Assembly: GCA_002355495.1 (NCBI GenBank)
Contig: AP017424.1
Coordinates: 3,782,001-3,846,000 of the forward strand
From: Streptomyces laurentii
GTDB taxonomy: Bacteria > Actinomycetota > Actinomycetes > Streptomycetales > Streptomycetaceae
Length of the DNA: 64,000 nucleotides
Reading direction: 5' to 3'
Shown: piece after piece, positions 23,385 through 31,735 of the stretch
How the letters are laid out: the number at the start of each line of letters is the position of its first letter
Position numbering within the stretch: position 1 is the stretch's first letter
Notes under the pieces: model-generated
The model's input: only the letters and a program-made list of their open reading frames with translations
Told to the model about the DNA's origin: nothing
The model's database searches: none
Program-made: the position numbers and the translations under genes

Positions 23385-24053
23385 CTACGCTCCGGCGGGG
23401 CCTTCCGGGATGTCGGCGTAGCGCTGCACCCACGCGTGCATGGCGACGGCCGCGGCGGCGCCCGCGTTGATCGATCGGGTCGAGCCGAACTGGGCGATCG
23501 AGCAGGTCATCGACGCGTGCGCGCGGGCCTCCTCGGTGAGCCCGGGGCCCTCCTGCCCGAACAGCAGCACACAGCGGCGCGGCAGCACGGTCCGCTCCAG
23601 CGGCACCGCGCCGGGCAGGTTGTCGATGCCGATGATCGGCAGGTCCTCGGCGGCCGCCCAAGCGGTCAGCTCCGCCGTGTCCGCGTGGTGGCGCACATGC
23701 TGGTAGCGGTCGGTGACCATCGCCCCGCGCCGGTTCCAGCGGCGGCGGCCCACGATGTGCACCTCCTTCGCCAGGAAGGCGTTGGCGGTGCGCACCACGG
23801 AACCGATGTTGAAGTCGTGGCCCCAGTTCTCCACCGCCACGTGGAAGTCGTGGCGGCGGGTGTCCAGGTCCTCGACGATCGCCTCGCGCGTCCAGTAGCG
23901 GTACGGGTCGACGACGTTGCGCCGGTCGCCCCCGGCCAGCAGCTCGGGGTCGTAGCGCTCGCCCTCGGGCCACGGCCGCGGATGCGGGCCGACGCCGATC
24001 TCGGGGCCGAAGCCCTCGTCGTACTGGATCGGCTGTTCTTCGGTGGTGCTCAC
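23385..24053 (-). CDS. TrmH/SpoU-family RNA 2'-O-methyltransferase
   Basis: A 222-aa SPOUT methyltransferase. The three TrmH motifs are visible: NIGSVVRTANAFLAKEVHIVG (motif 1), VLLFGQEGPGLTEEA (motif 2) and SIAQFGSTRSINAGAAAAVAM (motif 3, knotted SAM site). It should methylate a ribose in rRNA or tRNA; the target nucleotide cannot be told from sequence. The GTG at 24053 overlaps the stop of the upstream HTTM gene (GTGA), so it is last of a three-gene coupled operon with membrane proteins of unknown function. Confidence 0.9.
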   Translation of the reverse strand: MSTTEEQPIQYDEGFGPEIGVGPHPRPWPEGERYDPELLAGGDRRNVVDPYRYWTREAIVEDLDTRRHDFHVAVENWGHDFNIGSVVRTANAFLAKEVHIVGRRRWNRRGAMVTDRYQHVRHHADTAELTAWAAAEDLPIIGIDNLPGAVPLERTVLPRRCVLLFGQEGPGLTEEARAHASMTCSIAQFGSTRSINAGAAAAVAMHAWVQRYADIPEGPAGA

Positions 24054-25375
24054 CCGACGAGGGTACGGGGGCCGGGTCCGGTCCCCTCATCCGTACGGCT
24101 CTGCCCCGGCAGCCGGACGCCCGGCGCGTCCGCGTGTCCCGGGTCTCCCGGGTCGCCGCCATCCGCCGCGGCAGGCGGGCGCCGCAGCAGCCGGTCCCGG
24201 CCCCACGCGACCCGGCCGCCCAGCCACACCAGGAAGACCGTGGGCAGGAAGACCGCGTCCGCGGTGATCATCGCGAGCGAGAAGAACGGCAGCCCGAGCA
24301 GCAGGGCGATGCCGGCGTGCTCCAGCATCATCATGGCCAGGAGCACGTTCTTGATCCTGCGGTGGAAGAGCGTGAACGGGAAGGCGACCTGGACGATCAC
24401 GGTGCCGTAGCTCACCAGGAGCACCAGCGTCCCGCTGCTCCCCATCAGGTCGGAGAGGGCGGGCCAGGGGGAGAAGTAGTCGAGCTGGAGCGGGTAGTAG
24501 AGCGCGGTGCCGTCCTGCCAGCGCGAGCCCTGGACCTTGTACCAGCCGGCCGTGGCGTAGATCAGACAGACCTCCGCCATGATCACGACGAGGGTGGCGT
24601 TGTGGGCCAGGTTGGCGATCACGTCGAGCAGGGTGCGCGGCTCGCCGGGCGCGTACCGGCCCACCAGCCACCACAGTGCCTGGCCCAGCCACAGCACCCA
24701 GAGCAGGAGCAGCAGCCAGCCCTCGCCGCTGACGTCGGAGAACCAGGTGGCGGCCATCAGGAAGCCGCCGAGCACGATCCACAGCAGCGGGCCGACGGGG
24801 CCGCCGCCCACGCTCTCCTCGGGCAGACCTTCCGCTGCCGCACGCGCGCGCGTGCGGGCGGCGCGCCGGGCGTCGAGCGACCAGACCTGTCCGCAGCGGG
24901 TGAAGACCAGGTAGAGCGCCATGAGGTGGACGACGTTGTCGCCGCCGTCGCCCATGAAGATGGAGCGGTTCTGCAGGGACAGCACCCCGGCCATGAAGAG
25001 CACCGAGACGGCGCGGGTGTGCCAGCCGAGCAGCAGCAGGACGGCGGAGAGCACGGCGAGGCCGTAGACGATCTCGAACCAGAGCCGGCCGTCGGACCAC
25101 ATGAGCGCGGTGAAGGAGTGGTTCTCGGCGATCAGCCGCCGGCCCATCTCCCAGGACCAGGGGCTGTCGGGTCCGTACAGCTCCTGGCGGTGCGGCCATT
25201 CGCGCAACAGGAACAGCAGCCAGGTGAGGGAGAAGCCGATCCGGATGACCGCCGTCTGGTACGGGCCGAGGGCGTGCGCGGTGACCTTCTGGACGGCGGC
25301 GGCGAGACGGCGGTCGGCGGACCGGCGGGGCGCGGGCGCGGGGGCGGGGGACGGGGGAGCGGACGGGTGGCTCAT
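24050..25375 (-). CDS. HTTM-domain membrane protein (vitamin K-dependent carboxylase-like)
   Basis: A 441-aa polytopic membrane protein with roughly eight hydrophobic helices (for example LLLLLWVLWLGQALWWLVG and MITADAVFLPTVFLVWLGG). Conserved HTTM features include GRLWFEIVYG, the MGDGGDN segment and the aromatic YATAGWYKVQGSRWQDGTA. HTTM is the membrane part shared with vitamin K-dependent gamma-carboxylase; in bacteria its role is mostly unknown. The ATG at 25375 overlaps the DUF5819 stop (ATGA) and its own stop overlaps the methyltransferase start, so the three are tightly coupled. HTTM and DUF5819 genes are often neighbours in actinobacteria. Confidence 0.85.
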   Translation of the reverse strand: MSHPSAPPSPAPAPAPRRSADRRLAAAVQKVTAHALGPYQTAVIRIGFSLTWLLFLLREWPHRQELYGPDSPWSWEMGRRLIAENHSFTALMWSDGRLWFEIVYGLAVLSAVLLLLGWHTRAVSVLFMAGVLSLQNRSIFMGDGGDNVVHLMALYLVFTRCGQVWSLDARRAARTRARAAAEGLPEESVGGGPVGPLLWIVLGGFLMAATWFSDVSGEGWLLLLLWVLWLGQALWWLVGRYAPGEPRTLLDVIANLAHNATLVVIMAEVCLIYATAGWYKVQGSRWQDGTALYYPLQLDYFSPWPALSDLMGSSGTLVLLVSYGTVIVQVAFPFTLFHRRIKNVLLAMMMLEHAGIALLLGLPFFSLAMITADAVFLPTVFLVWLGGRVAWGRDRLLRRPPAAADGGDPGDPGHADAPGVRLPGQSRTDEGTGPGPRTLVG

Positions 25376-26283
25376 CGGGCGGCGGTCTCCGTCCGGGCGG
25401 TGGAGGTTCCGGTGCCGGTGCCGGCTTCCGCCCCGGCTTCGGCGGCGAAGGCGGGCCGGTCGGCGTCGGTGATCGACCACCATCGGTAGGTGCGGTGGAC
25501 GGGGCGGGTGTCGATCTTCTCGGTGCTCCACGCGGGGGCGGGGACGGCCCGGGTCACCGAGCGCACCTGGATCTTCTGGACGGTGCCGCCGAGTTCCCGC
25601 TCGTCGAGGCGGGAGATCACGATCCGTCGCAGATAGCCCTCGGACAGCTCGCCGCGCAGGCCGTTCGGGAGCTGGTCCTCGGTGTGGAAGTTGAGGAAGA
25701 ACTCCCAGGCACGGCGCAGTTCGTTCTGCTCGGTGTGGCTGGGGACGATGTTGCCGCGGATCCGCTCGGTGTCTTGGGCGGTGAGGCCGATCCAGCCGGT
25801 GGTGCGGCGGGTGCCGTCCGCGCCGCGGATCTGGGCGCGGGCCTCGACGGCGATGTTCTGCTGGAGCGGGTTGGGAGCGAAGAGCTTCCAGTTCTGTTCC
25901 AGCTCGGGGTAGATCCAGTCGTCCACGGCCGTCCCGTGCTGCTTGGTGAGCGTGTTCAAGGGCGCGACGTGCAGGAAGACCATCGCGAGGTGGACGCAGC
26001 CGAAGACGCCGACAACGGCGAGGGCGACGGCGGCGACGACCTGGTACCGCGTCGAGAGCCCGGCGATCCCGGGGCCCCGGCGTCCGGCCGGAGCGGCCTG
26101 CTCGGAAGCGGGAGCAGGCGCGGGCGGTGGGAGTACGGGCGGCTCCGGTGGCTTGGGCGGCGCCTGAGCGGCGGCGGTCGTCTGCTCGGGCACACCGTCC
26201 GGACCGGGCGGGTCCGATTCCGTGTCCGCCGCCGCTTTCCCGGCAGCCGCAGCGTCGTCAGCGTCGTTGTCGTACGCGCCCAT
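25372..26283 (-). CDS. DUF5819-family membrane-anchored protein
   Basis: A 303-aa protein with a disordered Pro/Ala-rich N-terminus (about 90 residues), one TM helix (VVAAVALAVVGVFGCVHLAMVF), then an extracytoplasmic domain. That domain contains YPELEQNWKLFAPNP, the hallmark of DUF5819, also found fused near some HTTM proteins. No enzyme motif is visible. The ATG at 26283 starts the operon DUF5819-HTTM-SpoU, whose overlaps suggest that the first two act together in the membrane. A DnaA box lies 31 bp upstream of the start. Confidence 0.82.
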   Translation of the reverse strand: MGAYDNDADDAAAAGKAAADTESDPPGPDGVPEQTTAAAQAPPKPPEPPVLPPPAPAPASEQAAPAGRRGPGIAGLSTRYQVVAAVALAVVGVFGCVHLAMVFLHVAPLNTLTKQHGTAVDDWIYPELEQNWKLFAPNPLQQNIAVEARAQIRGADGTRRTTGWIGLTAQDTERIRGNIVPSHTEQNELRRAWEFFLNFHTEDQLPNGLRGELSEGYLRRIVISRLDERELGGTVQKIQVRSVTRAVPAPAWSTEKIDTRPVHRTYRWWSITDADRPAFAAEAGAEAGTGTGTSTARTETAAR

Positions 26284-26313
26284 CGCGCCCCGTTCCCCAC
26301 TCGGCCCAAGGAG

Positions 26314-26322
26314 TTATCCACA
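26314..26322 (+). promoter_or_regulatory. Consensus DnaA box between DUF5819 and paaA
   Basis: TTATCCACA, an exact DnaA box, lies in the 113-bp gap between divergent genes. Confidence 0.55.
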
Positions 26323-26368
26323 GAGGTTGACACCATACGGGCCCCCGAACGACCATTGAAGTCATTCA

Positions 26369-26382
26369 ACCGAACGATCGGT
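26369..26382. promoter_or_regulatory. TetR-type operator upstream of paaA
   Basis: ACCGAACGATCGGT (arms ACCGA/TCGGT) fits the pattern seen before bkdA and paaN. It ends 14 bp before the paaA ATG at 26397, overlapping where polymerase must bind. A further CGGT follows, making a partly repeated half-site. Confidence 0.7.
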
Positions 26383-26396
26383 CGGTAGGGGGTCCG

Positions 26397-27404
26397 ATGA
26401 CCGCAGGTACGGCAGAGACGACGGCGACGGAGGGGGCAGAGGTGCCCCAGGCCGCCTTGGAGGCGGTGTTCGACGCCGCCATCGCCACCGACGAGCGCAT
26501 CGAGCCGCGCGACTGGATGCCCGACGCGTATCGCACGGGTCTGATCCGCCAGATCGCCCAGCACGCCCACTCCGAGATCATCGGCATGCAGCCGGAGGCC
26601 AACTGGATCACCCGCGCGCCCTCCCTGCGGCGCAAGGCGATCCTCATGGCCAAGGTGCAGGACGAGGCCGGACACGGCCTGTATCTGTACAGCGCCGCCG
26701 AGACCCTCGGCACCAGCCGCGACGAGCTGCTCGACAAGCTCCACTCCGGCCGCCAGAAGTACTCGTCGATCTTCAACTACCCGACGCTGACCTGGGCCGA
26801 CGTCGGCGCCATCGGCTGGCTCGTGGACGGCGCCGCGATCACCAACCAGGTCCCCCTGTGCCGCTGCTCCTACGGGCCGTACGCCCGCGCGATGGTCCGG
26901 GTCTGCAAGGAGGAGTCCTTCCACCAGCGCCAGGGATACGAGGCGCTGCTCGCCCTCTCCCGCGGCACCGAGGCCCAGCACGCCATGGCCCAGGACGCGG
27001 TGGACCGCTGGTGGTGGCCCTCCCTGATGATGTTCGGTCCGGCGGACGACGCGTCCACCCACTCCGCGCAGGCCATGGCCTGGAAGATCAAGCGGCACTC
27101 CAACGACGAGCTGCGGCAGCGTTTCGTCGACATCGCCGCCCCGCAGGCCGAGTCCCTCGGCCTCACCCTCCCCGACCCCGACCTGAAGTGGAACGAGGAG
27201 CGCGGGCACTACGACTTCGGCCCCATCGACTGGGACGAGTTCTGGGACGTCCTCAAGGGCAACGGGCCCTGCAACGACCAGCGGCTGACCACGCGGCGCC
27301 AGGCCCACGAGGACGGCGCGTGGGTCAGAGACGCCGCCGCGGCGTACGCCGGCAAGCACCAGCAGCACACGAACGCGCACGAGAACGGGGAGGCACGGGC
27401 ATGA
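26397..27404 (+). CDS. paaA: Phenylacetyl-CoA 1,2-epoxidase catalytic subunit PaaA
   Basis: A 335-aa ferritin-like diiron subunit. Iron-ligand regions are visible as [20 protein letters not shown] and [16 protein letters not shown] (two E..ExxH helices). With PaaC it forms the oxygenase that epoxidises the aromatic ring of phenylacetyl-CoA using O2 and electrons from PaaE. The ATG at 26397 has AGGGGG 4 nt upstream and lies just downstream of the TetR operator. It is first of paaABCDE, and its stop overlaps paaB (ATGA). Confidence 0.95.
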   Translation: MTAGTAETTATEGAEVPQAALEAVFDAAIATDERIEPRDWMPDAYRTGLIRQIAQHAHSEIIGMQPEANWITRAPSLRRKAILMAKVQDEAGHGLYLYSAAETLGTSRDELLDKLHSGRQKYSSIFNYPTLTWADVGAIGWLVDGAAITNQVPLCRCSYGPYARAMVRVCKEESFHQRQGYEALLALSRGTEAQHAMAQDAVDRWWWPSLMMFGPADDASTHSAQAMAWKIKRHSNDELRQRFVDIAAPQAESLGLTLPDPDLKWNEERGHYDFGPIDWDEFWDVLKGNGPCNDQRLTTRRQAHEDGAWVRDAAAAYAGKHQQHTNAHENGEARA

Positions 27405-27688
27405 CCACCGACGGATGGCCGCTGTGGGAGGTGTTCGTGCGCTCGCGCCGCGGACTGTCCCACACCCACGCCGGCAGCCTCCACGCGCCCGACGCGGAGA
27501 TGGCCCTGCGCAACGCCCGCGACCTCTACACCCGCCGCAGCGAAGGCGTGTCGATCTGGGTCGTCCCCTCCAGCGCCGTCACCGCCTCCTCCCCGGACGA
27601 GAAGGACCCCTTCTTCGAGCCCGCCGCCGACAAGGCCTACCGGCACCCCACCTTCTACGAGATCCCGGACGGGGTGAAGCACCTGTGA
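27401..27688 (+). CDS. paaB: Phenylacetyl-CoA epoxidase subunit PaaB
   Basis: A 95-aa PaaB subunit, the usual length. Family features are [35 protein letters not shown] and [10 protein letters not shown]. It is needed to bridge PaaAC dimers in the epoxidase complex and is not itself catalytic. It overlaps paaA and paaC by 4 bp at each end, so stoichiometric coupled translation is expected. Confidence 0.95.
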   Translation: MTTDGWPLWEVFVRSRRGLSHTHAGSLHAPDAEMALRNARDLYTRRSEGVSIWVVPSSAVTASSPDEKDPFFEPAADKAYRHPTFYEIPDGVKHL

Positions 27689-28431
27689 CCAGTCCCGGAC
27701 TCGCCACCACCACCGACGCGCCCTCCGTCCCGGCCGCCGCGCTCCCCCTCGGCGACGACGCCCTCGTCCTCGCCCAGCGCCTGGGCGAATGGGCGGGCAA
27801 CGCCCCCGTCCTCGAAGAGGAGGTCGCCCTCGCCAACATCGCGCTCGACCTCCTCGGCCAGGCCCGCGTCCTGCTCTCCCTCGCCGGCGACGAGGACGAA
27901 CTGGCCTACCTCCGCGAGGAGCGCGCCTTCCGCAACTGCCAGCTCGTCGAGCAGCCCAACGGCGACTTCGCCCACACCATCGCCCGGCAGCTGTACTTCT
28001 CCACCTACCAGCGGCTGCTCTACGCCGAACTGGCCGCGGGCGACAGCCCCTTCGCCGGACTCGCCGCCAAGGCCGTCAAGGAAGTGGCCTACCACCAGGA
28101 CCACGCCGAACACTGGACCCTGCGCCTCGGCGACGGCACCGACGAGAGCCACCACCGGATGCAGCGGGCCTGCGACGCCCTGTGGCGCTACACGGGCGAG
28201 CTGTTCCAGCCGCTCGACGGCCTCGCCCTCGACACCGAGGCGATGGAGCGCGCCTGGCTCGACTCGGTCGGCGCCGTCCTCGAACGGGCCACGCTCACCG
28301 TGCCCACCGGCGCCCGCACCGGCGCCTGGAGCGCGGGCGCCGGCCGCCAGGGACTGCACACCGAACCGTTCGGCCGCCTGCTCGCCGAAATGCAGCACCT
28401 GCACCGCAGTCACCCCGGAGCGTCCTGGTGA
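27685..28431 (+). CDS. paaC: Phenylacetyl-CoA epoxidase structural subunit PaaC
   Basis: A 248-aa ferritin-like protein that pairs with PaaA. Typical segments are LAQRLGEWAGNAPVLEEEVA, LANIALDLLGQARVLL and VKEVAYHQDHAEHWTLRLGDG. In the family it has lost the iron site and plays a structural role. The GTG start overlaps the paaB stop and its stop overlaps the paaD GTG (GTGA). Confidence 0.94.
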   Translation: MTSPGLATTTDAPSVPAAALPLGDDALVLAQRLGEWAGNAPVLEEEVALANIALDLLGQARVLLSLAGDEDELAYLREERAFRNCQLVEQPNGDFAHTIARQLYFSTYQRLLYAELAAGDSPFAGLAAKAVKEVAYHQDHAEHWTLRLGDGTDESHHRMQRACDALWRYTGELFQPLDGLALDTEAMERAWLDSVGAVLERATLTVPTGARTGAWSAGAGRQGLHTEPFGRLLAEMQHLHRSHPGASW

Positions 28432-28946
28432 CCACCGCCCACGACCCCGCCATCGCCCCGACCGCACTCGAAGCGGAGCTGGCCCGGATCGCCGGCGCCG
28501 TCCCCGACCCCGAGCTGCCCGTCCTCACCCTCGCCGACCTCGGCGTCGTGCGCGGCGTGCACCTCAAGGGCCCCGGCCGGGTCCAGGTCGACCTCACCCC
28601 GACGTACACCGGCTGCCCGGCCGTCGAGGCGATGTCCGCCGACATCGAGCACGCCCTCCACGAGCACGGCATACCCGAGGTTTCCGTCGTCACCGTCCTC
28701 ACCCCCGCCTGGTCCACGGACGACATCAGCGAGGAAGGCCGCCGCAAACTCGCCGAGTTCGGCATCGCCCCGCCCCGGCCCCAGGGCCCGGCCGGCGGAC
28801 CCGTCCCGCTCACCCTCGCCATCCGCTGCCCCCACTGCGGCTCCACCGACACCGAACTCCTCAGCCGCTTCTCCTCCACCGCGTGCAAGGCGCTGCGCCG
28901 CTGCGCCGCCTGCCGTGAACCGTTCGACCACTTCAAGGAGTTGTAG
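28428..28946 (+). CDS. paaD: Phenylacetate pathway Fe-S maturation protein PaaD
   Basis: A 172-aa protein with an N-terminal MIP18/DUF59 domain (VPDPELPVLTLADLGVV, then LTPTYTGCPA with the reactive cysteine) and a C-terminal zinc-ribbon-like CPHCGS plus CAAC cysteine set. It is thought to help insert Fe-S or iron cofactors into the epoxidase system. The GTG at 28428 overlaps paaC; its stop directly abuts the paaE ATG. Confidence 0.92.
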   Translation: MTTAHDPAIAPTALEAELARIAGAVPDPELPVLTLADLGVVRGVHLKGPGRVQVDLTPTYTGCPAVEAMSADIEHALHEHGIPEVSVVTVLTPAWSTDDISEEGRRKLAEFGIAPPRPQGPAGGPVPLTLAIRCPHCGSTDTELLSRFSSTACKALRRCAACREPFDHFKEL

Positions 28947-30035
28947 ATGCCGACCCCCAGCACCGGACGGGCCGGATTCCATCCGCTCCGGGTGAGCGAG
29001 ATCGAGCAGCTCACCGACGACTCCGTGGCCGTGACCTTCACCGTCCCGCCCGAGCTGAGCGACGCCTACCGCCACACCCCCGGACAGCACCTCGCCCTGC
29101 GCCGCTCCGGACAGCACGGCGAGGAGATCCGGCGTACCTACTCGATCTGCGCCCCGGCCCCCGCCGACGGCGAGCCCCCGGCCCTGAAGGTCGGCATCCG
29201 GCTGGTCGACGGCGGCGAGTTCTCCACGTACGCGCTCAAGGAACTCACCGTCGGCGACACCGTCGACGTCATGGAACCCACCGGCCGCTTCGTCCTCGCC
29301 CCGCGCCCCGGACACTTCGCGGCCGTGGTCGGCGGCAGCGGCATCACCCCGGTGCTCTCGATGGCCGCCACCCTGCTCGCCCGCGAACCCGAGGCCCGCT
29401 TCTGCCTCGTCCGCAGCGACCGCACCGCGGCCTCCACGATGTTCCTGGACGAGGTCGCGGAGCTGAAGGACCGCTTCCCCGACCGCTTCCAGCTCGTCAC
29501 CGCGCTCTCCCGCGAGGAACAGCAGGCCGGGCTCCCCTCCGGACGGCTCGACCACGCACGGCTCACCGACCTGCTGCCCGCGTTGCTGCCCGTCGACGCG
29601 ATCGACGGCTGGTTCCTGTGCGGCCCGTTCGGCCTCGTCCAGAGCGCCGAGCAGGCCCTGCGCGACCTCGGCGTCGACCGCTCCCGGGTCCACCAGGAGA
29701 TCTTCCACGTCGACGACGGCTCGGCCCCCGCCCCGGCCCCCGCGGCGAACGCCCCCGCCGACGCCACGCTGACCGCCACCCTGCACGGCCGGTCCGGCAA
29801 CTGGCCCGTCCAGCAAGGCGAAACGCTGCTCGAAACGGTGCTGCGCGCTCGGGCGGACGCCCCGTACGCCTGCAAGGGCGGCGTCTGCGGCACCTGCCGC
29901 GCCTTCCTCGTCTCCGGCGAGGTACGGATGGACCGCAACTTCGCCCTGGAGCCCGAGGAGACCGAGGCCGGCTACGTCCTGGCCTGCCAGTCCCACCCCG
30001 CCACCCCGGACGTCGAGCTCGACTTCGACCGCTGA
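28947..30035 (+). CDS. paaE: Phenylacetyl-CoA epoxidase reductase PaaE
   Basis: A 362-aa electron-transfer subunit. The N-terminal ferredoxin-reductase FAD domain contains RRTYSICAPA. The NAD(P)H domain has GGSGITPVLSMAATLL. The C-terminal plant-type 2Fe-2S domain has CKGGVCGTC plus a distal Cys in YVLACQSH. It passes electrons from NADPH to the PaaAC diiron site. It is last of the paaABCDE operon; the ATG immediately follows the paaD TAG. Confidence 0.95.
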   Translation: MPTPSTGRAGFHPLRVSEIEQLTDDSVAVTFTVPPELSDAYRHTPGQHLALRRSGQHGEEIRRTYSICAPAPADGEPPALKVGIRLVDGGEFSTYALKELTVGDTVDVMEPTGRFVLAPRPGHFAAVVGGSGITPVLSMAATLLAREPEARFCLVRSDRTAASTMFLDEVAELKDRFPDRFQLVTALSREEQQAGLPSGRLDHARLTDLLPALLPVDAIDGWFLCGPFGLVQSAEQALRDLGVDRSRVHQEIFHVDDGSAPAPAPAANAPADATLTATLHGRSGNWPVQQGETLLETVLRARADAPYACKGGVCGTCRAFLVSGEVRMDRNFALEPEETEAGYVLACQSHPATPDVELDFDR

Positions 30036-30100
30036 CCGGCCGCCGGCCGACCACCGCCGCGCCTGCCCGCCCATTCCCTTCCGCCTGCGGCTGCCCTATC

Positions 30101-30132
30101 TTGACGATCCGTCAGATCCGATTCCGTCGGAT
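30101..30132. promoter_or_regulatory. Two adjacent palindromes before the acyl-CoA dehydrogenase gene
   Basis: TGACG-ATC-CGTCA (30102-30114) is followed directly by ATCCGA-TTCCG-TCGGAT (30116-30132). TTGACG at 30101-30106 could be a -35, though no good -10 follows. Both palindromes differ from the ACCGANNGNTCGGT type, implying a different regulator. Confidence 0.45.
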
Positions 30133-30175
30133 CAGCCGGATCCCGAGCCGGGGCAGCCAAGGGAAGGGCAGGACA

Positions 30176-31309
30176 GTGGACTTCACCTTCACCGAAGAAC
30201 AACAGGCCGCCGCCGAAACGGCCCAGGCCGTCTTCGCCGACATCGCCCCCGACGCCGTACCCAGCCCCGCTCTCACACCGGGCGCCGTCGCCGACGACCT
30301 CGACCGTGCCCTGTGGGCCCACCTCGCCGCCACCGACCTGCTGGGCCTCGTCGTCGACCCCGCCCACGGCGGCTCGGGCCTCGACCCCATCGCGCTCTGC
30401 ATCGTGCTGCGCGCATCCGCGCGGGCGCTCGCCCGCGTCCCCCTGCTGGAGACCGGCGCGGTCGCCCTCACCCTCCAGCGGTACGGCCCGGCCGCGACCG
30501 CCGCCGACCTGCTGCCCCGCGTCGCGCGCGGCGAACTCGTCCTCACCGCCGCCGCCCACGGCCGTACCGGCCACGACCCGGCACCACTCGCCGTCACCGC
30601 CCGCCGCGACACCACCGGCTGGACGCTCGACGGGCACACCAGCGCCGTTCCCTGGGCCCACCGGGCGGACCGCATCGCCGTCCCCGCGCACACCCCAGAC
30701 GGCCGTACCGTCGTCGCCCTGGTGCCCGGCGACCACACCGGACTCACCCTGGCCGACCAGTACGGCACCCACGGCGAACTGCTCGCCGACCTCCGCCTCA
30801 CCGATGTCCGGCTCGGCCCCGACGACGTCATCGACACCGACGGCGCCTGGTCCTGGCTGCACGGCCTCCTCGCCACCGGAACCTGCGCCCTCGCCCTCGG
30901 ACTCGGCGAACAGGTCCTCGCGATGACCAGCGAATACACGGGCCGACGCGAGCAGTTCGGGCATCCCGTGGCCACGTTCCAGGCCGTCGCCGTCCAGACA
31001 GCCGACCGCTACATCGATCTGCGCGCCATGGACGTCACCCTCTGGCAGGCCGCCTGGCGGCTGGCGTCCGGCGCCACCACCGCGCTGCCCGCCGCCGCGG
31101 ACATCGCCGTCGCCAAGATCTGGGCGGCGGAAGGGGTGCGCCGCGTCGTCCAGACCGCCCAGCACCTGCACGGCGGCTTCGGCGCCGACACCGACTACGT
31201 GCTGCACCGCTACCACGCCTGGGCCAAGTACCTCGAACTGTCCCTCGGCCCGGCCGCACGGCACGAGGAGGAACTGGGCGACCTCCTGGCCGCCCACCCC
31301 TTCGCCTGA
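30176..31309 (+). CDS. Acyl-CoA dehydrogenase family protein
   Basis: A 377-aa flavoprotein with the three-part acyl-CoA dehydrogenase fold. An N-terminal helical part begins DFTFTEEQQAAAETAQAVF. A central beta domain follows. The C-terminal helical domain includes TGRREQFGHPVATFQAVA and AQHLHGGFGADTDYVLHRY, the latter near FAD and substrate. The substrate is uncertain; position after paaABCDE suggests aromatic or CoA-ester catabolism, but its separate promoter region with different palindromes argues for independent control. The GTG at 30176 begins the conserved N-terminus, with AAGGGCAGGA upstream. Confidence 0.88.
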   Translation: MDFTFTEEQQAAAETAQAVFADIAPDAVPSPALTPGAVADDLDRALWAHLAATDLLGLVVDPAHGGSGLDPIALCIVLRASARALARVPLLETGAVALTLQRYGPAATAADLLPRVARGELVLTAAAHGRTGHDPAPLAVTARRDTTGWTLDGHTSAVPWAHRADRIAVPAHTPDGRTVVALVPGDHTGLTLADQYGTHGELLADLRLTDVRLGPDDVIDTDGAWSWLHGLLATGTCALALGLGEQVLAMTSEYTGRREQFGHPVATFQAVAVQTADRYIDLRAMDVTLWQAAWRLASGATTALPAAADIAVAKIWAAEGVRRVVQTAQHLHGGFGADTDYVLHRYHAWAKYLELSLGPAARHEEELGDLLAAHPFA

Positions 31310-31310
31310 C

Positions 31311-31327
31311 CGGCCCACGAAGGGCCG
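31311..31327. terminator. Short convergent terminator
   Basis: CGGCCC (31311-31316) pairs with GGGCCG (31322-31327) between the converging acyl-CoA dehydrogenase and rhodanese genes. The stem is only 6 bp, so it is weak. Confidence 0.4.
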
Positions 31328-31334
31328 AAAGCCG

Positions 31335-31679
31335 CTACAGCACCTGTGCGGGGCTGCCGCCGTCCGTCACCATCGGGCGCCCGGCACCGTCCCAGGCCTG
31401 CATGCCGCCGTCCACGTTCACGGCGTCGATGCCCTGGCCGACCAGGTACTGCGTGACCTGCGCGGACCGGCGGCCGGACCGGCACACCACGTACGCCCTG
31501 CGGCCGTCGCCCACCGCCTTGCTCACCACGTCGAAGCGGGCCACGAAGTCGCTCATCGGCACGTGCAGCGCGCCCTCGACGTGACCGGCCGCCCACTCGT
31601 CGTCCTCACGGACGTCCAGCACGAGGGCGTCGGCCGGAACGGAGGCCGCGTCGACCGACGGCAGCGGGGCGAAATTCAT
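31335..31679 (-). CDS. Single-domain rhodanese-like protein
   Basis: A 114-aa rhodanese domain. LVLDVREDDEWAAGHVEGALHVP matches the N-terminal rhodanese signature and CRSGRRS is the active-site loop with catalytic Cys. Likely roles are persulfide transfer or thiosulfate:cyanide sulfurtransferase-like chemistry in the cytoplasm. The C-terminal end GGMQAWDGAGRP is typical. It stands 56 bp downstream of the J-domain-like gene on the same strand. Confidence 0.9.
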   Translation of the reverse strand: MNFAPLPSVDAASVPADALVLDVREDDEWAAGHVEGALHVPMSDFVARFDVVSKAVGDGRRAYVVCRSGRRSAQVTQYLVGQGIDAVNVDGGMQAWDGAGRPMVTDGGSPAQVL

Positions 31680-31735
31680 GGTCCAGGCCTTCCCTCGGCA
31701 ACGTCGCGCCGCTCACGGGCGCACTGGTCACGAAC

